The notes beneath the pieces were generated by a model that was not told the origin of the DNA, did no database searches, and worked only from the letters and a program-made list of their open reading frames with translations. This document shows, one piece after another, positions 18,301 through 25,409 of a stretch of 53,245 nt of DNA. Numbering within the stretch: the stretch's first letter is position 1; each line of letters begins with the position of its first letter. Position numbers and translations under genes: made by a program. Origin of the DNA: Peptococcaceae bacterium (GTDB lineage Bacteria > Bacillota > Peptococcia > Peptococcales > Peptococcaceae); the NCBI GenBank assembly GCA_900756555.1, contig CAAEKP010000073.1:1-53245 (forward strand). Reading direction: 5' to 3'.

Positions 18301-20610
18301 TTTGTTGCCTGCATGAATGTCAATGGTCAGTGATTGCCCTTTGCCCAGATATTTGGGGTCAACATCGTAGGCATAGGTTTTCCAGTCGCCATAAGTGCCA
18401 TCGTTAAACACGCCCAATACGTCATTGCCTACAGCAACTGCATTTTTGAAAAAGGTGTCCGTCTGACTGGCCTCAAACACAAACTTGGCATTCTGCTCAA
18501 TGGCTGGCGTTGCCGCACTTGTCACATCCTTGCCATTGATTATCAGCTTATCGCCAGTGGTAATCACCTGCTGCGTGCCGGATACCCAGACACCGTTGTC
18601 CAGATTAAACCGCACAGCGCTCTGTTCCCCGGCAGTGGAGGTTGTTGTCTTTTGCTGCGTGGTCACGGTCTGAAATCCATCGCTGACCGTAAAGTAATAG
18701 GTATAGGATTTTTTCCCGGTTAAATCTACTGGCTGCAAGACCATCTGGAAATTGTCACTACTGCCTTCCCGCACCAGATTGTAGGTTTCGTAATCTGTCA
18801 TGGTATTGTCTTTGTAAGACAGGGTTACCGTTTTTATTGTAGTGCCTTCTGATTTAGCAGTAATGCCAAAGGTTAAATTCTGCTGATTATCAAAGGTAGC
18901 TGGCGTATTGTCGGTCACCGCAGGAGCCTCCTGTGGTTGAGTTAATGTGACGCCGGTTGGTTTCAACTCAGTTGGCATTGTACCAGGAGTTGGCGTTGAC
19001 ACATTGCTCACCATTTGATTTTTTCCGCTTTGTCCATTGTACCGATAGGTAATGGATTGATTTTTTTGTGGGTCTTTTACGCCAGATGTATTGTAGGTCA
19101 CATAATCCAGCTCATCATGCACGTTGGTGGTAATACGCAATCCGCGCGGGTCATTGTTCGCCATGCCGCCATTGTGCAGTTCAAACAGATTCTTCCCTTC
19201 TACCAGATTTACCTTATAAAACTTACTATAAAACTCATTAAAATCGGTTATGGTCAGGTCATCATTTTTGCCATTCTTAATCCAGAAGACTACACAGTTT
19301 CCGCTATCTACCGTGACATCCAGATTGCTGACCCACAGCACATCGTTAGCCCCAGCCGCCAGATTGTTATTATAATACAGGCGATAATCTTTCAGATTGA
19401 TGGCTTTGTCGGAGTTGTTATACAACTCTACAAATTCATAGCCATCCGCAGTGTCATTCTCAGGTCCCACGTTGGTGCTATCCGGTAGCAATTCTGTAAT
19501 CAACAGTGCCGGAGCCTTCACCGCGGTCGCTTCCCCCTGCTGCACGGTTACGGTCTGCACATCAGTTTTCTGTTCAGCATTGGCGCCTGCATAACGGAAA
19601 GCCGCATACCATTCAAAGGATTTCCGCGCCGTACCGTAAGGCAATTCACAAATCAGCTTGCTTCCACCCTCCGCAGGCTGCAAAAGATAGGCCTGGTAAT
19701 CACTGGCATCATCCGCTTTCACATACAGCGCAGCCTCTGCCAGTATGCCAGCCTCCGGCAAAGCAACTTCCACCTGCCAGCTTTCGCCAGCCTGCTGTGT
19801 TGTTGCCGCAGTAGCAGTTGGCGCTGCTGTCCCTGTCACAAAATCATATTTATTTTTCGGAACCTGCTCGTCGATCACCACACTTGGAGAAGCAGGTGTG
19901 GTATAGCCCAACCGTGTTTCCAGCACAGCGCCCGATGGCGCAAAGGTAACGCCGTTATCCAGCTTCACCTGTTGGATATTATCATCATTGTACTGCACAG
20001 TGTTCAATGCCTCTTTTGTTACTTTATTGCGAATCGTCAATTGCCGTTCTTTGCTGTTGTGAAAACCGCCGCAGTTGATGACTGCCAGATTTTTGCCCTC
20101 AACCAGAGAAATATTCGTGCCGGTTTTTTTGCTCCAATACGCATTAAAATCAGCAACCGTTTTGTCGGTTACAATATCCCGATTTACCGTCCACACAGTC
20201 AACGTTTCACCTGGCGCTACGGTAATGCCACGCTTCTGCGGTGTCCACACATCCTTCTTATTATAAAGAATCTCAAAATCATCTAAATTTAATGTCTGAT
20301 TGCTCACATTGCACAATTCAAAAAATTCATAAGCATCTGCAGTATCGGTACCAACTTTTACATTGTCGGTATCCGGCACAATTTCTGTAATCAACCACGG
20401 ACTTGTGCTGTCTGCTTCCACAGAAAACAGCAAAGCACTGCCTGTGGGTATCCCGGATGTCATCTGCATTGCCAGAATATCGGTGGTATCCGGCACAGCA
20501 TCGGCAGCCCAGACTGGTGTGGTCATGCTGCCCAGTGCTAACGCAGTCAGTAATCCCCCACTAATACAACGTTTTTTCCACTGCTGTTCATTCTTGTCTT
20601 CATTTGCCAT
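15328..20610 (-). CDS. Giant secreted protein: two lamin-tail domains, Ig-like repeats, metallophosphoesterase and stalk domains
   Basis: 1760 residues from the ATG at 20610, chosen for GGAAGGAG nine bases upstream (an in-frame ATG 13 codons earlier lacks this). A signal peptide ends near PVWA-ADA. Domains in order (numbering from this start): lamin-tail-like domains at about 45-175 (ITEIVPDT...YEFFEL) and 370-505 (ITELLPDS...YEFVEL); beta-sandwich/Ig-like repeats to about 1150; a calcineurin-type phosphoesterase at about 1175-1445 with HDGDIIDD, LLAGNHD, LNFHEY and SGHYHNAQ; a Ser/Gly linker (SGSSSSGGG); then copper-amine-oxidase-N ('stalk') repeats at 1646-1760 (DGRTLVPIR and NNRTYVPIRYVAEALGA). 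It is probably cell-surface and hydrolyses an extracellular phosphoester, perhaps nucleotides or nucleic acid (inference). It is monocistronic and flanked by direct repeats. Confidence 0.9.
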   Translation of the reverse strand: MANEDKNEQQWKKRCISGGLLTALALGSMTTPVWAADAVPDTTDILAMQMTSGIPTGSALLFSVEADSTSPWLITEIVPDTDNVKVGTDTADAYEFFELCNVSNQTLNLDDFEILYNKKDVWTPQKRGITVAPGETLTVWTVNRDIVTDKTVADFNAYWSKKTGTNISLVEGKNLAVINCGGFHNSKERQLTIRNKVTKEALNTVQYNDDNIQQVKLDNGVTFAPSGAVLETRLGYTTPASPSVVIDEQVPKNKYDFVTGTAAPTATAATTQQAGESWQVEVALPEAGILAEAALYVKADDASDYQAYLLQPAEGGSKLICELPYGTARKSFEWYAAFRYAGANAEQKTDVQTVTVQQGEATAVKAPALLITELLPDSTNVGPENDTADGYEFVELYNNSDKAINLKDYRLYYNNNLAAGANDVLWVSNLDVTVDSGNCVVFWIKNGKNDDLTITDFNEFYSKFYKVNLVEGKNLFELHNGGMANNDPRGLRITTNVHDELDYVTYNTSGVKDPQKNQSITYRYNGQSGKNQMVSNVSTPTPGTMPTELKPTGVTLTQPQEAPAVTDNTPATFDNQQNLTFGITAKSEGTTIKTVTLSYKDNTMTDYETYNLVREGSSDNFQMVLQPVDLTGKKSYTYYFTVSDGFQTVTTQQKTTTSTAGEQSAVRFNLDNGVWVSGTQQVITTGDKLIINGKDVTSAATPAIEQNAKFVFEASQTDTFFKNAVAVGNDVLGVFNDGTYGDWKTYAYDVDPKYLGKGQSLTIDIHAGNKANPLVHDSENNDDFVVRNIRLILPDGTTLRAENYDGIYGNITDINNIDSSKIKKGLTYDNSTEIKMGDSATTIEILSAHFKPADTSFNAIAYQLDTTKLPDGTVTITGSKGNEQGQITLSVDNTAPQINSNVKEGQSCKGSLSLQASATDSGSGVVSSSVMLDGKKITLPYLIQSAVMPAGTHTLTLKATDQCGNRAEKTITFTTPEEAPIITGATPSDGSTMQQKPTFTATVTDPTGDETNVVFKLGECYTLGDAALTQSSGISDTSGSSMDCFTEGSSGNGFPFQQFELTVSDKADAQDELYIQWNGQTNNAKTFLYVWNVTTQSWDKLNSKWSTQADGSVLLEGTVSLAHHLSDNKVKVMVQNGEGYTPTQYAPGAAAGIPTYPDVTTSNAGDTPRDEYDFTFAVESDTQYYNEDTTDNDMIVGKYQYQLDIHDWLLANRSRMNIQYLFHDGDIIDDELMTSQWENANAAYKMLDDAKFPYGLLAGNHDVGHMAGDYSNYSKYFGASRYENNPWYGESYKDNRAHYDLITVDGIDFLMIYTGWGIGDEEIDWMNDVLAQYPERVAILNFHEYLLASSGLGEEPQRVHDEVVAQNPNVRMVLSGHYHNAQTRVDSFDDDGDGTAERKVYQMLFDYQGLQEGGMGYIRLLHFDKDGQKMMVRTYSPVVDDYDAIGTPDIGTTNIAGEEEFTVPFADLGIAAKTKTLTTSNLQINLYRDEVLGDAGAVASGQTGSYLWKNASNGTYGWYAEATDAYGGKARSNVQYVTLENIKVDTSDSGSSSSGGGFSGVYNYSVKVESDARAEVSLSKNNAVAGDKVVITVTPEQGQQVDNVTVTDANGREIAVTKVSDTQYSFIMPAGAVKIAAATTAATYDKKIVMQLNNKAVTVNGSTIQNDAAPIIVDGRTLVPIRVITETLGGKADWNNKTHTVTLTINGKQLQMTIGQTIAGFDAAPIIHNNRTYVPIRYVAEALGAKVVWEEGAQQIVVTK

Positions 20611-20776
20611 TGAGATAGGCTCCTTCCTGTTGTAAAAGTTCCCTTTCACTCATTATCTTACAAAAATCAATATAGCAATATCTTTCACAACATACTATCT
20701 CATTGGAATTAACTTTGCGTTAAATTCCAGTAAATCACACTGTCACCGATTTTCTCACTGCATTTTACAGGTAAAG

Positions 20777-20829
20777 CAAAACGGCTACTCCTGCAACAGT
20801 TAAACTGTTACAAAAATAGCCGTTTATTT
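20777..20829 (-). terminator. Terminator downstream of recO
   Basis: AAACGGCTA and AACAGTT pair with TAGCCGTTT and AACTGTT around an internal loop. A T-rich run (TTTTGCTTT) follows on the minus strand. Homologous to the hairpin at 15227-15279. Confidence 0.7.
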
Positions 20830-20876
20830 GCATATCATCTTCTCTATTGAGTGCCGTCAGATGGAAACAGGGTCAG
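20781..20876. repeat. 96-bp direct repeat, copy B
   Basis: Partner of 15231-15326. Here the end of the repeat is the genuine 3' end of recO (codons for DPVSI and stop), followed by its terminator, so this copy looks like the ancestral one. Confidence 0.9.
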
Positions 20877-21612
20877 TCTCCAACTGCTTCAAAAAATCCT
20901 TCGTGCGCAGCGGCCGTCCCAACACTTGCTGTAACTGCAAGTCCAGATACTGCTCCACTGATTTGCGGCCAACCTTGCTGATATACACCCAGCCCAGCCG
21001 ATGCAATGGCACATAATCCAGCGCCTGCAAGGTGGTGATGCCCTCCCGGTTCAGCCATAAGCCAGGCTGTTCCTGCAAGGCACAGCCCGGACAAAGCAGA
21101 CCGCCGTACACGCCGCGATGCTGCTCACCCCGCAGCGATGCACCGCAGTAAAGACAATGGCCCAGCTGTAAGGCATACCCCTGTTGCTCCAGCAAACGCA
21201 CTTCTAAATTGCGCACCGCCAGCCATGGGTCAATGTGCTCCAGCAGATAAAAGGTTTGCAGCACCAGCCGATACAAATCTTCGTCAGGCTGGCCATCGCT
21301 GACTACCTGATCAATCAATTCCGCCGCGTAGCTGGCATAACTCATCCGCATAAAATCACTGCGCAATGCAGAAAACATGGTTACAGCAGCAGCGCCAGTC
21401 ACCACAGGAAAGCCTTTACCCGCAGTAAGCACCAAGTCAGTCTGGCTGAACAGCAAAATGCCGCTGCGCAGCTTGCTGGCTGTTTTTTTTACACCCCGGG
21501 CCTGCACTGTGATTTTACCCTGCTCTCGAGTATACACCGTCAGCAGCTGATCTGCCTCTTTGTAATCTCTACTGCGCAGAATCAGGCCGTTCACTTGCTG
21601 ATACTGTTCCAC
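20857..21612 (-). CDS. recO: DNA repair protein RecO
   Basis: 251 residues, normal length. N-terminal OB fold (about 1-80) with GLILRSRDYKEADQLLTVYT and the conserved GK(I/L)T...ARGVKK. The helical C-terminal part holds a zinc-type pair CLYC...CPGC. RecO loads RecA onto SSB-coated DNA with RecR in recombinational repair. It overlaps the YqzL-like gene upstream by 44 nt. The last codons fall inside the direct-repeat copy B, followed by the terminator. Confidence 0.95.
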   Translation of the reverse strand: MEQYQQVNGLILRSRDYKEADQLLTVYTREQGKITVQARGVKKTASKLRSGILLFSQTDLVLTAGKGFPVVTGAAAVTMFSALRSDFMRMSYASYAAELIDQVVSDGQPDEDLYRLVLQTFYLLEHIDPWLAVRNLEVRLLEQQGYALQLGHCLYCGASLRGEQHRGVYGGLLCPGCALQEQPGLWLNREGITTLQALDYVPLHRLGWVYISKVGRKSVEQYLDLQLQQVLGRPLRTKDFLKQLETDPVSI

Positions 21613-21751
21613 CTGCTGTAACCTCTTCTTTCTGTTCCAACGATTTTTCTAATAAACTTAACTTTGCTGAATCTAACCGACAGCCCAACAGATAATAGCC
21701 AATCTGTCCGTTCTGCTGAAATAACTCCCGACAAATCTGCTGCAATTTCAT
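21569..21751 (-). CDS. YqzL-like small protein
   Basis: 60 residues from the ATG at 21751, which has AAGGGTG about 7 nt upstream; a GTG three codons earlier is the alternative. The segment ICRELFQQNGQIGYYLLGCRL matches the pattern of YqzL proteins (W/L-x-x-F-x-x-T/N-G-x-I-x-x-YLL), which are typically encoded directly upstream of recO in Bacillota. The function is unknown. The C-terminal ~25 residues overlap the recO start and are poorly conserved in type. Position and motif together support it being real. Confidence 0.65.
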   Translation of the reverse strand: MKLQQICRELFQQNGQIGYYLLGCRLDSAKLSLLEKSLEQKEEVTAGGTVSASERPDSAQ

Positions 21752-21909
21752 AAGAATCACCCTTTCTGCCCTGTAAGGTATTCCTGCAAATACAAATCGT
21801 GTTTTTCGTTATCTGTAGTGTCTGTCGACGCGCTTTTTTTATCCAGCCCAATTCTTCCAGTCAGATTGTTTCACACAAAACAATCTCAATAATCAAATAT
21901 TCTGACTTT

Positions 21910-22698
21910 TTACTGTACATCCTTCGTTTCTTCCGGCTTCACTGCCTGTTCATCTTTGCTGGCTGCCAGACCTGCCGCCTGTTCCGCACGTTCAGCTTCA
22001 CTGAGATACGGTTTCATTTTATTGCGGATATCCTGCATTTTTTCATCCAGCAGTGCAGCCAAATCCGCACACTGATTTAAGCCAATCAACACCTGACGCG
22101 GCACCACTTTGCCCTGCTTATAATATAATTTATGCTCCAGACTGGCCCAGAAATCCATGGCGATGGTGCGAATCTGTACCTCAATGGTTACTCTTTCGGT
22201 TTTGTCAGTTAAAAATACCGGCACTTCCACCAGCAAATGCAAACTGCGATAACCATTATCCTTTGGATTTTTAATGTAATCCTTCACTTCCTTGATAACT
22301 AAATCGCTCTGGCTGGCCAGTTTATCACTGATTTCGTACACATCCTCCACAAACGAGCAAACCACACGAATACCGCCGATATCGTGCAAATTTTCCATGG
22401 CGCTTTTCGCAGACACTGGATATCCTTGCCGAATCAGTTTTTCTACTGTTTTCTTTGGATTTTTAATACGGGTTTCAATATGCTCAATCGGATTGCTGTC
22501 ATGTAAAAAATCATATTCTTCATTGAGAATGTTTAATTTAGTAACAATCTCGTCCAGACCAAACTTGTGAATCACAAACAGATAACGCCATTCGTTTAAC
22601 TCTTTTACCTCATCTACATCAATCAACTCCCGCAGAGAATCCACCTCGCTGAGAAAACTGCCATTGCTATTATCAATTACAACTGACACTTCATCCAC
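21910..22698 (-). CDS. Small alarmone synthetase (RelA/SpoT nucleotidyltransferase domain, YjbM/RelQ type)
   Basis: 262 residues with only the synthetase domain and no HD hydrolase, TGS or ACT domains. Motifs: RIKNPKKTVEKL (basic loop), DIGGIRVVCSF, NPKDNGYRSLHLLVE and EVQIRTIAMDFWASLEHKLYYK. These are hallmarks of RelQ-type enzymes making (p)ppGpp from GTP/GDP and ATP. The C-terminal helix is followed by a low-complexity acidic/Ala tail (about 235-262). The gene is divergent from rqcH, sharing a 131-bp promoter region. It may act as a stress-induced alarmone source. Confidence 0.92.
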   Translation of the reverse strand: MDEVSVVIDNSNGSFLSEVDSLRELIDVDEVKELNEWRYLFVIHKFGLDEIVTKLNILNEEYDFLHDSNPIEHIETRIKNPKKTVEKLIRQGYPVSAKSAMENLHDIGGIRVVCSFVEDVYEISDKLASQSDLVIKEVKDYIKNPKDNGYRSLHLLVEVPVFLTDKTERVTIEVQIRTIAMDFWASLEHKLYYKQGKVVPRQVLIGLNQCADLAALLDEKMQDIRNKMKPYLSEAERAEQAAGLAASKDEQAVKPEETKDVQ

Positions 22699-22765
22699 TC
22701 CTTTTTATAAAATTTCTGCTTCATTATATTTTCAGGAAAAGCGTTTTATTTCAATTTTAATTTAT

Positions 22766-22795
22766 GCTATAATAACAAACATATTATATTATAGC
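22766..22795. promoter_or_regulatory. Inverted repeat overlapping a -10-like box between the alarmone synthetase gene and rqcH
   Basis: GCTATAATA (22766-22774) and TATTATAGC (22787-22795) form a 9-bp inverted repeat. TATAAT at 22768-22773 suits a -10 box for rqcH, but the -35 is weak. It may be an operator; low confidence. Confidence 0.35.
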
Positions 22796-22829
22796 ATTTC
22801 TATCTTAATTATTCTAGGGGGTAACAACT

Positions 22830-24620
22830 ATGTCTTTAGACGGAATTGCCATTCACGCTCTGGCCGATGAACTGCAGCAGCGTCTGGCAGGCAGTCGGAT
22901 TGATAAAATCCAGCAGCCTGATTCCAGCACCATCCTGCTCTCTGTTCGTCAGGCCGGACATAACGATAAACTATTACTGTCCTGCAACGCCCAAACCGCC
23001 CGCATCGGCGTAACTACCGTCACCAAAGCCAACCCCATGCAGCCGCCATTGTTCTGCATGGTGCTGCGCAAGCACCTGGAAGGCAGCAAGATTGTAGAAA
23101 TCCGTCAGGTTGGCTGGGAACGCATCCTCCACATCGTCTGCGAAGGCTATGACGAGATGGGAGAAAAAGCCACCCGCATACTCATCGGCGAATTTATGGG
23201 CAAACACAGCAACCTGATTCTGATTAACCCTCAGGCCAACGTGATTCTGGACAGCGCCCGCCGTCTGGGCTTCGAGATGAGCCAGTATCGGCAGGTATTG
23301 CCCGGCTTCACTTATATCACACCACCGCCACAGGATAAAATCGCGCTGCCGGAGCTGACCGAAGAAGCTATGATTTCCTTCTTTCTGGACGCACCTGCCA
23401 ACCTGAGCCTGAAAAAAATTCTGTTAAATAACATCGCAGGCTTTGGCCCGCAGACAGCAGCAGAAATAATTCATCGCGCAGGATTGAATCCAGACGACCG
23501 CGTGGATTTTCTGGGACAATACGATTATGACCGCATCTGGCAGCAGCTGTTATGGTTAAATGAATTGCTGGCACAGCAGGCATATCAGCCAACATTGGTG
23601 GAAGACGGCAAAAAAGCCGTGGCCTTTGCCCCATTCCCGTTGCAGCAGTTTGAACAGTTCGCGCAAACACAACTGGACACCATGAGTCAGTTGGTGGAAC
23701 AGTTTATCGGTCGCAAAGAACAGAGCAACCTACTGGCACAGCGCAGCTCCGACTTAGAGCGCATCATCAACCGGGAAATCGAGCGCTGTGAAAAAAAACT
23801 GGCCTTACAGTTGGATAAAGTGCAGGAAGGCGAAGATTCCGAGCATCTCAAAATCTGGGGGGAACTGCTCACCGCCAATCTGTATCAGCTGCAACAGGGC
23901 GAATCTGCGGAAGTGGTCAATTATTACGACCCAGAACAGCAGACCATCACCATCCCAATGCAGGCTAATTTGACACCAAACGAAAACGCCCAGAAATACT
24001 TCAAAAAATACGCCAAAGCCAAAGCCGGCGCCCAGCAATCACTGATTCAGGCCGAACATACTCAGGATGAACTCAATTATCTGGACAGCATTAAAAACAG
24101 CCTGCGCAACGCCCAGACACCGGACGATTTGCAAGACGTGCGCTTGGAGTTAGAAGCAGACGGCTATGTGAAAGCACGTCTCACCAAACAGAACAAGAAA
24201 AGCAAGAAAGAGCCTGTGTTCAAACCACTGATGCTACACTACGGCGATATCGAAATTCTGGTGGGCAAAAACAATGTGCAGAACGACTACGTAACCACCC
24301 GTCTGGCACGCAACAATGATGTGTGGTTCCACGCCAAGGATATCCCTGGCTCTCACGTTATTATCCGCAACCATCAGGAACAGCGCGAACTGCCACCAGA
24401 AGTGCTGGACTTTGCCGCTCATCTGGCTGCATATTTCAGCAAAGGCCGCTACTCCGCTCTGGTGCCGGTGGACTATACCTTAAAACGACACGTACACAAA
24501 CCAAACGGCGCCAAACCGGGCCGCGTAATCTATGAAAATCAGAAAACCATCTACATCACCCCAGATGAAGATGCCATCCAGCAGATTCTACAGAATGGCG
24601 GTAAATCATTGGCTCAATAA
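22830..24620 (+). CDS. rqcH: Ribosome quality-control protein RqcH (NFACT family)
   Basis: 596 residues with the NFACT order: NFACT-N (about 1-210), helix-hairpin-helix segment (about 175-215, IAGFGPQTAAEIIHRAGL), long coiled coil (about 285-440) and NFACT-R (about 450-560, with VWFHAKDIPGSHVIIRN). RqcH binds stalled 50S-peptidyl-tRNA and adds C-terminal alanine tails. AGGGGGT lies upstream of the ATG. At positions 97-98 this protein has Glu-Arg (GWERIL), where B. subtilis RqcH has the functional Asp-Arg pair. It is also annotated in places as a fibronectin-binding protein. Confidence 0.93.
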   Translation: MSLDGIAIHALADELQQRLAGSRIDKIQQPDSSTILLSVRQAGHNDKLLLSCNAQTARIGVTTVTKANPMQPPLFCMVLRKHLEGSKIVEIRQVGWERILHIVCEGYDEMGEKATRILIGEFMGKHSNLILINPQANVILDSARRLGFEMSQYRQVLPGFTYITPPPQDKIALPELTEEAMISFFLDAPANLSLKKILLNNIAGFGPQTAAEIIHRAGLNPDDRVDFLGQYDYDRIWQQLLWLNELLAQQAYQPTLVEDGKKAVAFAPFPLQQFEQFAQTQLDTMSQLVEQFIGRKEQSNLLAQRSSDLERIINREIERCEKKLALQLDKVQEGEDSEHLKIWGELLTANLYQLQQGESAEVVNYYDPEQQTITIPMQANLTPNENAQKYFKKYAKAKAGAQQSLIQAEHTQDELNYLDSIKNSLRNAQTPDDLQDVRLELEADGYVKARLTKQNKKSKKEPVFKPLMLHYGDIEILVGKNNVQNDYVTTRLARNNDVWFHAKDIPGSHVIIRNHQEQRELPPEVLDFAAHLAAYFSKGRYSALVPVDYTLKRHVHKPNGAKPGRVIYENQKTIYITPDEDAIQQILQNGGKSLAQ

Positions 24621-24728
24621 TTTGATCGCTATAACAAAACTTCCAACGGCAACTGGTAAATTCCTGTCAGTTGCCGTTCATTGTAATTTATTCTGAAAAT
24701 AGATGGAATCATACCGCTAAAATCATCT

Positions 24729-24957
24729 TTATTTCTGATAAAAACAATCCTCCCGCCAGCGGCAGGCATTTTCATCAATGTACACCCATATTTGCCGATA
24801 ATCCTGTTCACCTCGAATCACATGATTATGAAACGAGCGTTGCCAGATATTGTGTCCGATACATTTATTGATTAATCGTTTTAACGTTGAAACAATCTGT
24901 GATATTGTGGCATTTGCAGGAGATGATTTACCTGACCAGAAAAGCGTCAGGCAATGA
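24729..24957 (-). pseudogene. REP-associated (RAYT, IS200-like) transposase remnant, C-terminal end
   Basis: On the minus strand a frame reads ...ISQIVSTLKRLINKCIGHNIWQ, RSFHNHVIRGEQDYRQIW and VYIDENACRWREDCFYQK, then TAA (24729-24731), given here in parts. IWQRSFHNHVIR and YIxxNP-like YIDENA are typical of the C-terminal half of RAYT/TnpA_REP transposases. The catalytic half with the HUH motif and Tyr is missing or eroded upstream. No start codon or ribosome site. It sits just downstream of tRNA-Arg (minus strand), a common landing zone. Confidence 0.7.
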
Positions 24958-24993
24958 GCAAAATGTATTGTTCTGCTGTTTTTCCGTAACTGA

Positions 24994-25036
24994 AAAAAGC
25001 CAGAAACCTTTTATGCATCCGGTTTCTGGCTTTTTG
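24994..25036 (-). terminator. Rho-independent terminator after tRNA-Arg
   Basis: A perfect 15-bp stem (AAAAAGCCAGAAACC at 24994-25008 with GGTTTCTGGCTTTTT at 25021-25035) and a 12-nt loop. T-runs flank it on both strands. It ends the tRNA transcript. Confidence 0.9.
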
Positions 25037-25040
25037 TCTA

Positions 25041-25116
25041 TGTCCCTGGGCGGATTTGAACCGCCGCAAAACCCGCCTTAGGAGGGCGGTGCTCTATCCT
25101 GCTGAGCTACAGAGAC
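25041..25116 (-). tRNA. tRNA-Arg (anticodon CCU)
   Basis: A 76-nt cloverleaf on the minus strand. Acceptor GTCTCTG pairs with CAGGGAC with discriminator A. The D arm is GCTC...GAGC and the anticodon stem CCGCC/GGCGG encloses loop CTCCTAA (anticodon CCT). The T arm is GGCGG TTCAAAT CCGCC. It reads AGG codons. The CCA end is not encoded. A strong terminator follows at once. Confidence 0.95.
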
Positions 25117-25130
25117 ATTCTATGTCACCG

Positions 25131-25352
25131 TCACGCTGCTGCGAACAGCAACGGACGAAACATAAACAATATTTGAATTGCAGTGATGATGCTGACACAA
25201 CTGAACACACAGCAGACAACGCAAAGATATTTTTTATTTTTGCTGCCGCCTGCCTGATACTGTTTGCCAAAATAGACTGCCAGCGCAATGGCCACGCCGC
25301 CCAACAACAACAGCACCAGCAACATCAGAGTGATAGCTGACTTGGTTTCCAT
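25131..25352 (-). CDS. Small two-helix membrane protein, unknown
   Basis: 73 residues with two hydrophobic segments (about 7-27, LMLLVLLLLGGVAIALAV; about 42-65), separated by a basic loop with GGSKNKK. Start ATG at 25350-25352 with AGAGGTG upstream. A short Cys cluster (VVCCVFSC) lies in the second helix. It lies 14 nt from the tRNA-Arg 5' end and 57 nt downstream of mtaD on the same strand. No family recognised. The coding potential is plausible but not proven. Confidence 0.5.
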   Translation of the reverse strand: METKSAITLMLLVLLLLGGVAIALAVYFGKQYQAGGSKNKKYLCVVCCVFSCVSIITAIQILFMFRPLLFAAA

Positions 25353-25409
25353 GAAAACACCTCTATAATACTAGCACAAAGGGGGACAAAATGCAATAAA
25401 AGAACGGCC

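Noticed and set aside
21863..21886. AGATTGTTT/AAACAATCT inverted repeat downstream of the alarmone synthetase
   Set aside because: Looks like a terminator, but no T run follows on the minus strand.
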